Translations under genes and position numbers: made by a program
The notes under the pieces: generated by a model
Database searches by the model: none
What the model saw: the letters and a program-made list of their open reading frames with translations, nothing else
What the model was told of the DNA's origin: nothing
NCBI GenBank assembly: GCA_035633215.1
Contig: DASQFI010000062.1
Location: forward strand, 62,001-126,000
Source of the DNA: DASQFI01 sp035633215
GTDB lineage: Bacteria > Acidobacteriota > Vicinamibacteria > Vicinamibacterales > SCN-69-37
Direction: 5' to 3'
DNA length: 64,000 bases
Shown here: positions 31,136-39,977 of the stretch, in pieces
Layout of the letters: each line of letters opens with the position of its first letter
Position numbering within the stretch: position 1 is the stretch's first letter

Positions 31136-33694
31136 CTAGTAGAGGAGGTATTTTCCTCGTAGTAACCGCCATCGTCCTTCGGCGGCCGCCCAGGACGAGG
31201 CGATCGTCGCCGGATCGTCGCCGGCCTTCAAGCGCGCCAGACCCGCCGTCGAACCGAACAGCCGCGCGGCCGCGTCGATCTCGAGCTTGCCCGGGAACAG
31301 CTTGAGGAGGGCCGACGCGAGCTCGACGCCCACGCGCACGGAACGAAGCGCGTTCCGGTCGGTCACGACCATGAATACGCCCTGGCACTCCTCGCCGGAG
31401 AACTTGCTGGAGGTTGGTGTGAAGCGCACCGGGTAGAACCGCACCCCCGCGATTTGACGTGCGTTCATCGCCTCCGCGAGACGCACGCCGTCGATCCAGG
31501 GCGCGCCTACCTGCTCGAATGGCGTGTCGGTGCCGCGGCCAACCGAAAGGTTCGTCGACTCGAAGGCCCCGATGCCCGGATAGAGCGTCGCCTGATGGAG
31601 GTTGCGCATGTTCGGCGACGGACCGATCCACGTGAGGCCCGTCTCGTCGAACCACGCGTCGCGGCGCCAGTTCTTCATCGCCACGACCGTAAGATTCACG
31701 TTGATCTTCTTCTCGGCGTTGAACAGCCGCGCCAGCTCGCCGATGGTCATGCCGTGCCGGATCGGCATCGCCGGCAGATAGCCGGTGAACCCGACCGCGG
31801 ATTCGTCGAGCGATGGGCCCTCGATCTGCACACCTCCGACCGGATTGGGCCGATCGAGGACGACGACGGCGATCTTGCGCGCTGCGGCCTCCTCCATCAC
31901 GTACGCCATCGACGTCATGTACGTGTAGAAGCGCGTGCCGATGTCCTGCAGGTCGATGACGATGGTGTCGAGCCCCGCCAGCACCTCGCTGCTCGGCCGC
32001 CGGGTCGCGCCGTACAGCGAGTGAATCGGCAGTCCGGTCTTCTCGTCCGTGGTCGATGGGACGGACGCATCGAGGAGCCCGCGGATGCCATGCTCCGGGC
32101 TGAACAGCGACACGAGTTTCACGTTCGGCGCCGCCGCGAGCAGATCGATCGTGGGTGTGCCGTCGCGCGCGCGGCCCGTGTGATTCGTGAGTAGCGCGAC
32201 GCGCTTGCCGGCGAGCGCCGCAAAGCCTTCCGCTCGAAGAACATCGATCCCCGTGAGCACGGGCGGACTGGGTGGGACGGGCACCGCCGGTATCTGTGAC
32301 GCGAACGCCTGCTGCGTCCACGTCGTCTGGCCGAGCCTATCGGCTGAGACATCGGTCAGTGAGGATGCGACGATGGTCGCGACGCGAGCGCGGAGCGGCG
32401 TGACGTCGCCTGAGCCATCGGGGTGCAGCCGGTTCGACAGGAAGATGACGAAGACGCGCGTCGCCGGGTCGATCCAGATGGACGTGCCCGTGAACCCGGT
32501 GTGGCCGAACGATCCCAGCGGAAAGAACTCGCCCCGATTGGCGGCGTAGGACGAATCGACGTCCCACCCGAACCCGCGCACGTTCGCTTCGCCAGCCGGC
32601 GTGGCCGGCGACGTCATGCGGCCGACGGTCAGCGGCGCGAGGATGCGCGCGGGTCCAACCGCGCCGCCGCCGAGCAGCATCCGGCAGTAGAGCGTGAGAT
32701 CGGCCGCCGTGCTGAACACGCCCGCGTGCCCCGCCACGCCGCCCATGCGGCGCGCCGTCGGATCGTGCACGACGCCGCGCAGCATCTTCATGTCCGGTCC
32801 CTGGCACGGCCAGCCGAACTGGGTGCAGGGCTCCGTCGGCGCCACCCGCGGCAGCAACGCCTCCGGCGGATTGAACATCGTCTCCCGCATCCCCAGCGGC
32901 GCGAACACGCGCTGGCGGACGAAGTCCTCGAACGGTTGTTTGCTCACGCGCCGGACGATCTCGGCGAGCAGAAAGAAGTTGATGTCGCTGTAGACGAACC
33001 GCCGGCCCGGCGGCGCCGTCAGCACCTCCTCGGTCGCGAGGCGAATCGCTTCGTCGTATCCGCGCCAGTCGAACGACACGTCGACGTCGGGTCGGAGACC
33101 GGACATGTGCGTCAGGAGATCGCGCACGGTCACGCGGTCCTTGCCGTATTTGGCGAACTCGGGAATGAAGGTGGCCACCGGATCGGTGAGCCGGATCTTC
33201 CCTTCTTCGACCAGCATCATCACGGACGGCGTGGTCGCGACGACCTTCGTCAGCGACGCGAGATCGAAGATGGTGTCGAGCGTCATCGGCTCACGCGCCG
33301 GCTGGAGCGCGCGGCTGCCGTACGCTTTGCGCAATACCACCGTATCGCCGCGACCGACGACGACGACGGCGCCGGGAAGCTTGCGCTCGGCGATCGCGTC
33401 GGCAATGACGGTGTCGAGACGGGCGAGACGGGAGAGATCGAAGCCAGGCGCCTGCGGCCCGCGCGGAGCCTTCAGCCTCATCGCTGGGGGTGGGGCCCCA
33501 GCGTCATCAAGGAACGGTAGCGAGTCTGCGAGCGCCGGAGCGCGAGTGAGCGGGGGTGGGGCCCCGCGAGCACTAGTAAAAGATGACTGGAGCTCAGCTC
33601 GAAGAGGGCGGGGGTCCGCCACCATGGCGGACACAAGGGTGAGGCTGAGGAGCAGAGCGGCCCTTCGACTGCGCTCCGGGCAGGCCCGGGACAT
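31136..33694 (-). CDS. Serine hydrolase fused to NamZ-type exo-beta-N-acetylmuramidase (DUF1343)
   Basis: 852 residues. After a signal peptide, residues about 75-430 are a class C beta-lactamase-like hydrolase (LASLTK nucleophile motif, FVYSDINFF second motif, GHTGFTG third motif). From about 480 the protein is DUF1343/NamZ: ALAGKRVALLTNHTG, SLFSPEHGIRG, IVIDLQDIGTRFYTYMTSM, VVLDRPNPVGG. NamZ cleaves MurNAc from the non-reducing end of peptidoglycan fragments, and serine hydrolases of this group are its usual neighbours in muropeptide recycling. The start region is unusual: codons 2-12 are the CPERSRR repeat and residues about 40-79 are an intragenic palindrome. It is divergent from the cytochrome gene with only 24 bp between starts. 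Confidence 0.9.
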   Translation of the reverse strand: MSRACPERSRRAALLLSLTLVSAMVADPRPLRAELQSSFTSARGAPPPLTRAPALADSLPFLDDAGAPPPAMRLKAPRGPQAPGFDLSRLARLDTVIADAIAERKLPGAVVVVGRGDTVVLRKAYGSRALQPAREPMTLDTIFDLASLTKVVATTPSVMMLVEEGKIRLTDPVATFIPEFAKYGKDRVTVRDLLTHMSGLRPDVDVSFDWRGYDEAIRLATEEVLTAPPGRRFVYSDINFFLLAEIVRRVSKQPFEDFVRQRVFAPLGMRETMFNPPEALLPRVAPTEPCTQFGWPCQGPDMKMLRGVVHDPTARRMGGVAGHAGVFSTAADLTLYCRMLLGGGAVGPARILAPLTVGRMTSPATPAGEANVRGFGWDVDSSYAANRGEFFPLGSFGHTGFTGTSIWIDPATRVFVIFLSNRLHPDGSGDVTPLRARVATIVASSLTDVSADRLGQTTWTQQAFASQIPAVPVPPSPPVLTGIDVLRAEGFAALAGKRVALLTNHTGRARDGTPTIDLLAAAPNVKLVSLFSPEHGIRGLLDASVPSTTDEKTGLPIHSLYGATRRPSSEVLAGLDTIVIDLQDIGTRFYTYMTSMAYVMEEAAARKIAVVVLDRPNPVGGVQIEGPSLDESAVGFTGYLPAMPIRHGMTIGELARLFNAEKKINVNLTVVAMKNWRRDAWFDETGLTWIGPSPNMRNLHQATLYPGIGAFESTNLSVGRGTDTPFEQVGAPWIDGVRLAEAMNARQIAGVRFYPVRFTPTSSKFSGEECQGVFMVVTDRNALRSVRVGVELASALLKLFPGKLEIDAAARLFGSTAGLARLKAGDDPATIASSWAAAEGRWRLLRGKYLLY
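33456..33573 (-). repeat. Intragenic palindromic element, copy 1 (in serine hydrolase-NamZ gene)
   Basis: About 118 bp containing two GGGGCCCC palindromes, each followed by ACCCCC on one strand, at roughly 60-bp spacing. It is translated as ARGAPPPLTRAP...AGAPPPAMRLKAPRG between signal peptide and catalytic domain. The same element, over 85% alike, lies at 51490-51605 in an unrelated gene and is read there on the opposite strand of the element. Confidence 0.82.
33661..33694. repeat. CPERSRR-type dispersed repeat at a start codon
   Basis: The plus strand reads CCCTTCGACTGCGCTCCGGG; on the coding (minus) strand it gives ATG followed by SRACPERSRRA. I recognise CPERSRR as a widespread repeat translation product in environmental genomes. 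It forms the first codons of the serine hydrolase-NamZ gene, so the start may have been created or captured by the repeat. Confidence 0.6.
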
Positions 33695-33718
33695 GGTCCG
33701 GATTATAGAATCGAAGCG

Positions 33719-35665
33719 ATGTCTCCCACGAAGCCGCGCTCGTTCCGGCCGACTCTCGTCGCGCTCGGCGTGGCGCTCGTTGCCATCGTCGCGGCATCAG
33801 CACTTAGCGCAGGCGCATGTGGCCGCTCTTCGCCGGCGTCTTCGCCCGTGACGTTCAACAAGGACATCGCGCCCATCCTGTTTGCGAACTGCGCGCCGTG
33901 TCATCGGCCCGGCCAGGCCGCGCCGTTTTCGCTGTTGACGTACGCCGACGCCGTCGAAAACGCCGCCGAGATCGCCCAACAAACGCGCGCCCGTCACATG
34001 CCGCCGTGGTTGCTCGAACCTGGTGAGTTTCCGATCCTCGGCGAACGGCGGCTGCGCCAGGACCAGATCGATGCGATTGAGCGATGGGTGAAAGGCGGAA
34101 CTGTCGAAGGGAATGCCGCCGACCTGCCGAAGCCGCCGGTGTGGCCTGACGGATGGGCGCTCGGCCGGCCTGACGAGGTCGTCACCATGGCGCGGCCATA
34201 CCAGCTGAAGCCCACGGCCGAGGACGTCTACCGCAACCTGGTGCTGCGGACCTCGCTGAAGGCGGGAGTGTTTGTTCGCGCCGTGGAGTTCAGGACGGGC
34301 GGCGCGCCGATTCACCATGCGGTGATCCGGGTGGACCGCACCGGAGCCTCGCGCCGCCGCGACGGCGAGGACGGACAACCGGGATTCGAAGGCATGGCAT
34401 GGGGCACCGTCGAGGATCCGGACGGCCACTTCGTCGGCTGGGCGCCCGGCCGCGGGCCGATCGTCGCGCCCGAAGGGATGCCGTGGCGCCTGGATCGGGG
34501 AGCCGACCTGGTCGTCGAAGTACACGTCATCCCCTCGGCCAAACCCGTCACCATTCAGCCGACGATTGGCTTGTTCCTTACAGAGACACCGGCGGTGCGG
34601 ACGCCTCTCACCGTCAAGATGAGCTCGAAATTGATCGACATTCCCGCCGGTCAAAAGGACTACGTCGTCACCGACACGTACGAGCTGCCGGTGCCGGTGG
34701 ATCTGATGAGCGTGTATCCGCACGCGCACTATCTCGGCAAGGAGATGCTCGTCACTGCCACTCTGCCGGACGGCGCCGTCAAGTCGCTGCTCCACATCAA
34801 GCAGTGGAGCTTTCACTGGCAGCAGGACTATCGCTACGCCACGCCGATTCCACTGCCGAGCGGGACGCGCGTGACCATGCGATACACGTACGACAATTCG
34901 GACGCGAACCCTGAGAACCCGCACCACCCGCCGGTGCGCGTACGGCTGGGGCCGCAGTCGACCGACGAGATGGCGGAACTCGGGTTGCAGGTCATACCGA
35001 AATCGCTCACGGATGCCGCGCGACTCGTCCAGTCATTCGATGATCGTGCCGCGCTCGCCAACGTGGCGCTCGGCGAGCTCCGTGTGCGTGAGGCGCCGAA
35101 CAACGCCGAATATCGCGCGTTTCTCGGCAGCAGCTACGTCGAGGTCGGCCGATCCGCCGAGGCGATCCCGCATCTTGAAGCGGCGCTCCGTCTCGATGCG
35201 CGGTCCGCGGGCGCGCACAGCGATCTTGGCACGGCGCTGCTATCGCAGGGCCGCACGGCGGACGCCCTGGTGCACTTCCGCCGCGCCGTCGCGCTCGCGC
35301 CGGGCGACGAAACCATGCTCTTCAATCTAGGCAACGCGCTCGGGAAGGTATCCCGGGTCGCCGAGGCGGCGGCCGCGTATGAACGAGCGCTGGTCCTCAA
35401 CCCTGACTTCGCGGATGCGCACGTCAATCTGGGTTCGCTGCTGTTTTCGCGCGGCCGGGTGCAGGAGGCCCTGAGGCACTTCGAACGCGGCGTCGACCTC
35501 AAGCCGAACTCGGCCGTCATCCGCACCAATCTCAGCAGCGCCCTGGCGGCCGCCGGCCGGTTGCCGGAGGCCATGCAGCAGGTTCGGCAGGCACTGGCGC
35601 TGAATCCTGGTCACGGTCCGGCGCTCGAGAACCTCAGGCGGCTGCAGCAGATGGGGATTCGGTGA
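33719..35665 (+). CDS. Membrane-anchored cytochrome c with copper monooxygenase-like and TPR domains
   Basis: 648 residues. An N-terminal anchor (ALGVALVAIVAASAL) is followed by a haem c site CAPCH (C58, C61, H62) with a later Met in RHMPPW. Residues about 160-440 resemble the type II copper ascorbate-dependent monooxygenase fold (PHM-like): GAPIHHAV and YPHAHYLG give candidate copper histidines, and LHIKQWSFHWQQDYRY is typical of bacterial members. Residues about 460-648 are five TPRs (AIPHLEAALRLDARSAGAHSDLG and so on). Likely extracytoplasmic redox enzyme; substrate unknown. Its first 24 codons closely match those of the next gene, and the TGA overlaps that gene's ATG. Confidence 0.85.
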   Translation: MSPTKPRSFRPTLVALGVALVAIVAASALSAGACGRSSPASSPVTFNKDIAPILFANCAPCHRPGQAAPFSLLTYADAVENAAEIAQQTRARHMPPWLLEPGEFPILGERRLRQDQIDAIERWVKGGTVEGNAADLPKPPVWPDGWALGRPDEVVTMARPYQLKPTAEDVYRNLVLRTSLKAGVFVRAVEFRTGGAPIHHAVIRVDRTGASRRRDGEDGQPGFEGMAWGTVEDPDGHFVGWAPGRGPIVAPEGMPWRLDRGADLVVEVHVIPSAKPVTIQPTIGLFLTETPAVRTPLTVKMSSKLIDIPAGQKDYVVTDTYELPVPVDLMSVYPHAHYLGKEMLVTATLPDGAVKSLLHIKQWSFHWQQDYRYATPIPLPSGTRVTMRYTYDNSDANPENPHHPPVRVRLGPQSTDEMAELGLQVIPKSLTDAARLVQSFDDRAALANVALGELRVREAPNNAEYRAFLGSSYVEVGRSAEAIPHLEAALRLDARSAGAHSDLGTALLSQGRTADALVHFRRAVALAPGDETMLFNLGNALGKVSRVAEAAAAYERALVLNPDFADAHVNLGSLLFSRGRVQEALRHFERGVDLKPNSAVIRTNLSSALAAAGRLPEAMQQVRQALALNPGHGPALENLRRLQQMGIR

Positions 35666-37836
35666 TGGTGTCTCCCACGAAGCCGCGCTCGTTCCGGCCG
35701 GCTCTCCTCGCAGTCGGCGTGGCGCTCGTGGCGATCATCGCGACCGGATGGTGGTGGTGGACCGGCCGGCCTCGCGGCCCGGGGGCCGTCGTTCTGATCT
35801 CGATCGATACGCTCCGGGCCGACCGACTTCCGGTCTACGGCTACGCCGCCGGCAGTACTCCGGCCCTGTCCGCGTTTGCTGGTGATGCGATCGTCTTCGA
35901 TCGCGCCTACGCCCACGCGCCGCAGACCCTTCCATCGCATACCTCGATCTTCACGGGCCGTCTGCCGTTTGAGCACAAGGTCCGCGACAACCTCGGATTC
36001 ACGTTGCCGGCTGGACAGACGACACTGGCCTCGCTGTTTTCGAAGGCTGGCTACCAATCGGCCGGCTTTGTGTCGGCGTACGTGCTCCGCGCGGAGACCG
36101 GGATGGGTCAGGGATTTGATCAGTACGACGCGACGCTCCCGCCGGCCGCAAGCGATCAGGCGCCGGCGCAGATCCTTCGGCCCGGTCCAGCCACTCTGGA
36201 CGCGGCCACCCGGTGGTTGGGGTCGCGCACCGACGAGCGGTTCTTCCTGTTCTTTCACATCTACGAGCCACACGCGCCCTACACACCGCCGGATCGATTT
36301 CCACAGCCGGATAGGTACGACGGTGAAGTGGCGTATGCCGACGAGATCGTCGGAGGGTTGCTCACCGCCCTCCGGCAGAAAACGTGGTACGACGACGCGA
36401 CGATTGTCGTGACCGCCGATCACGGCGAGGGGTTGGGAGATCATACCGAGCGCGAGCACGGCCTCTTCGTGTACGACGAGACGATTCGCGTACCGCTCAT
36501 GATCAAGCTGCCGAACGGCCGCCACGGCGGCACGCGCGTGGCCGAACCGGTGCAGCACATCGATCTGCTGCCGACCCTCGGCGCGCTCGCCGGATTCGCG
36601 GTTCCGGCTGATCTGCGCGGCCGGAATCTGCAGCCGGTCCTCATGGGCACCGGCTCGATCACCCCGCAAGGCATCTACGCCGAAGCCCTCTATCCGCGGT
36701 ACCACTTCGGTTGGAGCGAGCTCGTCGCGCTGGTGGACGGCCGCTACAAGTACATCAAAGCCCCGCGACCAGAGCTCTTCGACCTCGAGCGCGATCCGCA
36801 CGAGCGCCAGAACGTCGTCGAGGAGCGCGCGCAAGCCTCGCTGGCGATGCGAGCTGCGCTCGACATGCTCGTCGCGGGCCAGCCGATTGATTCGCCATCG
36901 GCGGTCTCCGGGGAGGATCGAGAGCGGCTGGCCGCCCTCGGATACGTCGGCACCCAGACAGCGGCGCCCGCGGCCGCCAGCGCCGAGACGCTTCCCGATC
37001 CGAAGGACAAGGTCGGCATCCTCGTGAAGTACCGGGAGGCGATCGAGCGCATGGGCGCGGGGAAGTTCGATGAAGGTCTCCGCCTGCTGCGCGAAGTGCT
37101 CGACGACAACCCCGACATGATCGACGCCTGGATGCACTACGCCGCCATGAACATCCGGCTGGGCCGGCTGCCGGACGCGTACCAAGCCTACCGGCAAGTC
37201 ATCCAGCGCAAGCCCGACGAGCCGGCCGGACTCCTCGGCGCGTCGTCCGTGCTCCTGTCGATGAATCGATACCACGAAGCCCGGCAGCACGCCGAGCTGG
37301 CGCTGAAGCGTTCGCCGGCCGGCGCGCATCAGGCGCTCGCAAACGTCGCGCTCATGCAGGGCCGATTCAATGACGCGCTGCGGCACGCGAATCTGGTGGC
37401 CGAGGCCGATCCCACGCTGCCGTTCCCGATGCTCGTACGCGGAACCATCGAATACAACGGGCACCGCTACGCCGAGGCTCTGCCGTTGTTGATGGCGGCG
37501 CGCGACGGCTACTCGCGTCGCACGACGCAACCGAGCGATCTGAACTTCTTCATCGGGGATTCGCTGGCCCGGCTCGGCCGCTACGAGGAGGCGCTCCCGT
37601 ACTTCGTTCAGGAGCTGCGGCTCTATCCGCAGAACACGCGCGCCCGTGCCGGAATGGCCATGCTCTATCAGTCGGTGGGCCGCCCGGCCGACGCCGAGCG
37701 GGTGATTCAGGACATGCTCCGCAGCTCACCCAACCCGGAGGCGTACGATCGCGCCGAGAATCTCTGGCGGATGTTCGGCCGCTCCGATCGTGCAGCGGCC
37801 GTTCGCGCCGAGGCGGCGAAGCGGTTCGGGCGATGA
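35665..37836 (+). CDS. Sulfatase-superfamily hydrolase/transferase with Thr nucleophile and C-terminal TPRs
   Basis: 723 residues from ATG 35665 (TGATG overlap); GTG 35668 aligns exactly with the start of the upstream gene. An anchor helix (about 10-30) precedes an alkaline phosphatase-type domain: metal Asp in VVLISIDTLRADRL, nucleophile region TLPSHTSIFTGR, and TADHGEGLGDH. Sulfatases need Cys or Ser in C-x-P-S-R; here the position is Thr and the Arg is His, as in LtaS/EptA-like phosphotransferases, so sulfatase activity is unlikely. Residues about 470-720 are TPRs. Extracellular action on a phosphodiester or lipid headgroup is a reasonable inference. Confidence 0.87.
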   Translation: MVSPTKPRSFRPALLAVGVALVAIIATGWWWWTGRPRGPGAVVLISIDTLRADRLPVYGYAAGSTPALSAFAGDAIVFDRAYAHAPQTLPSHTSIFTGRLPFEHKVRDNLGFTLPAGQTTLASLFSKAGYQSAGFVSAYVLRAETGMGQGFDQYDATLPPAASDQAPAQILRPGPATLDAATRWLGSRTDERFFLFFHIYEPHAPYTPPDRFPQPDRYDGEVAYADEIVGGLLTALRQKTWYDDATIVVTADHGEGLGDHTEREHGLFVYDETIRVPLMIKLPNGRHGGTRVAEPVQHIDLLPTLGALAGFAVPADLRGRNLQPVLMGTGSITPQGIYAEALYPRYHFGWSELVALVDGRYKYIKAPRPELFDLERDPHERQNVVEERAQASLAMRAALDMLVAGQPIDSPSAVSGEDRERLAALGYVGTQTAAPAAASAETLPDPKDKVGILVKYREAIERMGAGKFDEGLRLLREVLDDNPDMIDAWMHYAAMNIRLGRLPDAYQAYRQVIQRKPDEPAGLLGASSVLLSMNRYHEARQHAELALKRSPAGAHQALANVALMQGRFNDALRHANLVAEADPTLPFPMLVRGTIEYNGHRYAEALPLLMAARDGYSRRTTQPSDLNFFIGDSLARLGRYEEALPYFVQELRLYPQNTRARAGMAMLYQSVGRPADAERVIQDMLRSSPNPEAYDRAENLWRMFGRSDRAAAVRAEAAKRFGR

Positions 37837-37858
37837 GAAACAGCCGTAATCAATACGC

Positions 37859-39949
37859 ATGTCCAGACGTCTCACAGCGCTGATTGCTCTTATGCTCGTC
37901 GGTGCCGCCGCCATCACGTGGTGGTCCTTGCGGGCGCCGGCGTTCCGGATCGAGCCACGCGCAGATCGCAACGTCCTCATCGTGACGATCGACACTCTGC
38001 GCGGCGACGCGCTCGGATCGTACGGCGGGCGGGCGGCGACGCCGAATCTGGACCGACTCGCCGCCGGCGGGGCCCGATGCACCTTTGCGCACGCGCACGC
38101 CGTCCTGACGCTGCCCTCCCACACCTCTCTCCTGACGGGCCGGTATCCGTACGAGCACGGCATCCGTGACAACGCCGGATTTCGCGTCCGAACCGGTGAG
38201 GTCACACTCGCCGGCCGTCTGAAGAGCCTCGGCTTTGCCACCGGCGCCTTCGTCAGCGCGTACCCGCTCGATCAGCGCTACGGCCTCAACACCGGCTTCG
38301 ACGTGTATGACGACCGCTTCAGCGAGACGGGCACGACGACGGAAATCGCCGTGCCCGAGCGGCGTGCTGATGTGGCCGTGGCGTCCGCCGTGGACTGGAT
38401 CGGCCGGCAGAGCGGGAAATGGTTTGGATGGGTCCACGTCTTCGATCCGCATGCGCCGTATGCGCCGCCGGCCGAATGGCAGGCGAAGTACCCGTCTGAT
38501 GCCTACGCCGGAGAAGTTGCCTGGACCGATTTCGCGCTGGGGCCGCTCCTGGAACGCCTGGAGCGGGAGGCCAGACCGACTCTCGTCATCGTGACGGCGG
38601 ATCACGGCGAAGGTCTTGGCGAGCACGGCGAACTGACGCACGGCATCTTTGCGTACGAGTCGACGCTTCACGTGCCGCTGATCGTGGCTGAGGTAGCGCC
38701 CGGTGGAACGCCGGGGCACGGCGTTGTCGTCACGAGCCCGGTGCGACACATCGACGTCGTGCCGACGCTGCTCGCCGCTCTGGGCGCCGAAGTGCCCTCG
38801 GATCTCCCGGGCTCGTCGCTCCTTGACGTCCTTCGAGGCGGCGCCGGCGATCGTCCTTCGTATTTCGAGTCGATGATGCCGGTCCTCACGCGCGGATGGG
38901 CGCCCTTGCGTGGCGTGATTGCCGGACGAGAGAAATACATCGACCTGCCTATCCCCGAGCTGTACGACCTCTCCGCCGATCCCGGCGAACTGCAGAACCT
39001 TGCGCCGTTGCGCGCCGAACGCTCGACTGTTCTCGTCGGGATCCTGGGTGGATTCAACCTGGCGCCGCCCAATCGGCCGGCCGAAGAAACAACCGCCGCG
39101 CGCGAGCGGCTGCACGCACTTGGCTACACGGGCGGGAGCCCGGCGCCCGTTCGCGAGCGCTACACCGAAAACGACGATCCCAAGCGGCTCATCGACCTCG
39201 ACCGCATGCTGCATCGAGCGCGCGAGGCATTTCAGGCCAATCAAACGGCCGAGGCCATCAATATTTATCAGCAGGTCATCGCCCGTCGCCCCGATACCGC
39301 CGACGCGTATCGCAACATGGCGTTCGCGCTGTGGCAGATGGGCCGGCCGGGCGCAGCCGTCGCCACGCTCCAGGCGGCGCTCAGGAACGGCGTCTCCGGG
39401 CGCGAGATTCAGATGAAGCTCGGCATCTACCTGTCCCAGCTGGGAGAGGCGACAAAGGCGATTCCGCTCCTGGAAGCGCTGCCGCAGGACGACACCGAAG
39501 TGCTGAACGCGCTGGGCATGGCCTACGGCCAGGCGGGCCGCGCCGCCGACGCCATGCGCGCGTTCCGACGGGCGCTCGAGCTCGATTCGACGAGCGGGCT
39601 GGCCCATCAGAACATCGGCACGCTGCACCTGCGCGCAGGCGACCTCGCGGCAGCCGAAGCCGCCCTGCGCGAAGCGCTCCGGATCGACCCCACGCTCGCG
39701 GGCGCATACACGACGCTCGGCGTCGTGCTTGGCAAGACCGGGCGCGGGCCAGAGGCCGTCGAGGCGTGGAAGCGGGCGGTAGACATCGAGCCCACGGAAT
39801 TCGACGCCCTCTACAACCTGACACTCGAGCTCGTGGCCGAGCGGCGATTCGACGAGGCGCGCCAATTCGGTAATCGATACGTCGCGACCGCACCGCCGGC
39901 CCTCTACGCGGCCGACATCGCGCACGTCCGCACGCTGATTGGGCGGTAA
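37859..39949 (+). CDS. Sulfatase-superfamily hydrolase/transferase with Thr nucleophile and TPRs, second copy
   Basis: 696 residues. N-terminal anchor (LTALIALMLVGAAAITWW), then NVLIVTIDTLRGDALGSYGG with the metal Asp, TLPSHTSLLTGRYPYEHG at the nucleophile (again Thr and His), FDPHAPYAPP, and TADHGEGLGEHGELTHG. C-terminal TPRs start near residue 445 (AINIYQQVIARRPDTADAYRNMAFAL). It lies 22 bp after the previous paralogue. The third paralogue at 62376 shares the SWTDFALGPL / AWTDFALGPL and ELTHxxFAYEST blocks and is closer to this one than to the first. Confidence 0.87.
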   Translation: MSRRLTALIALMLVGAAAITWWSLRAPAFRIEPRADRNVLIVTIDTLRGDALGSYGGRAATPNLDRLAAGGARCTFAHAHAVLTLPSHTSLLTGRYPYEHGIRDNAGFRVRTGEVTLAGRLKSLGFATGAFVSAYPLDQRYGLNTGFDVYDDRFSETGTTTEIAVPERRADVAVASAVDWIGRQSGKWFGWVHVFDPHAPYAPPAEWQAKYPSDAYAGEVAWTDFALGPLLERLEREARPTLVIVTADHGEGLGEHGELTHGIFAYESTLHVPLIVAEVAPGGTPGHGVVVTSPVRHIDVVPTLLAALGAEVPSDLPGSSLLDVLRGGAGDRPSYFESMMPVLTRGWAPLRGVIAGREKYIDLPIPELYDLSADPGELQNLAPLRAERSTVLVGILGGFNLAPPNRPAEETTAARERLHALGYTGGSPAPVRERYTENDDPKRLIDLDRMLHRAREAFQANQTAEAINIYQQVIARRPDTADAYRNMAFALWQMGRPGAAVATLQAALRNGVSGREIQMKLGIYLSQLGEATKAIPLLEALPQDDTEVLNALGMAYGQAGRAADAMRAFRRALELDSTSGLAHQNIGTLHLRAGDLAAAEAALREALRIDPTLAGAYTTLGVVLGKTGRGPEAVEAWKRAVDIEPTEFDALYNLTLELVAERRFDEARQFGNRYVATAPPALYAADIAHVRTLIGR

Positions 39950-39977
39950 AATAGGTCGGTCCCCAAGGTTGGAATTG

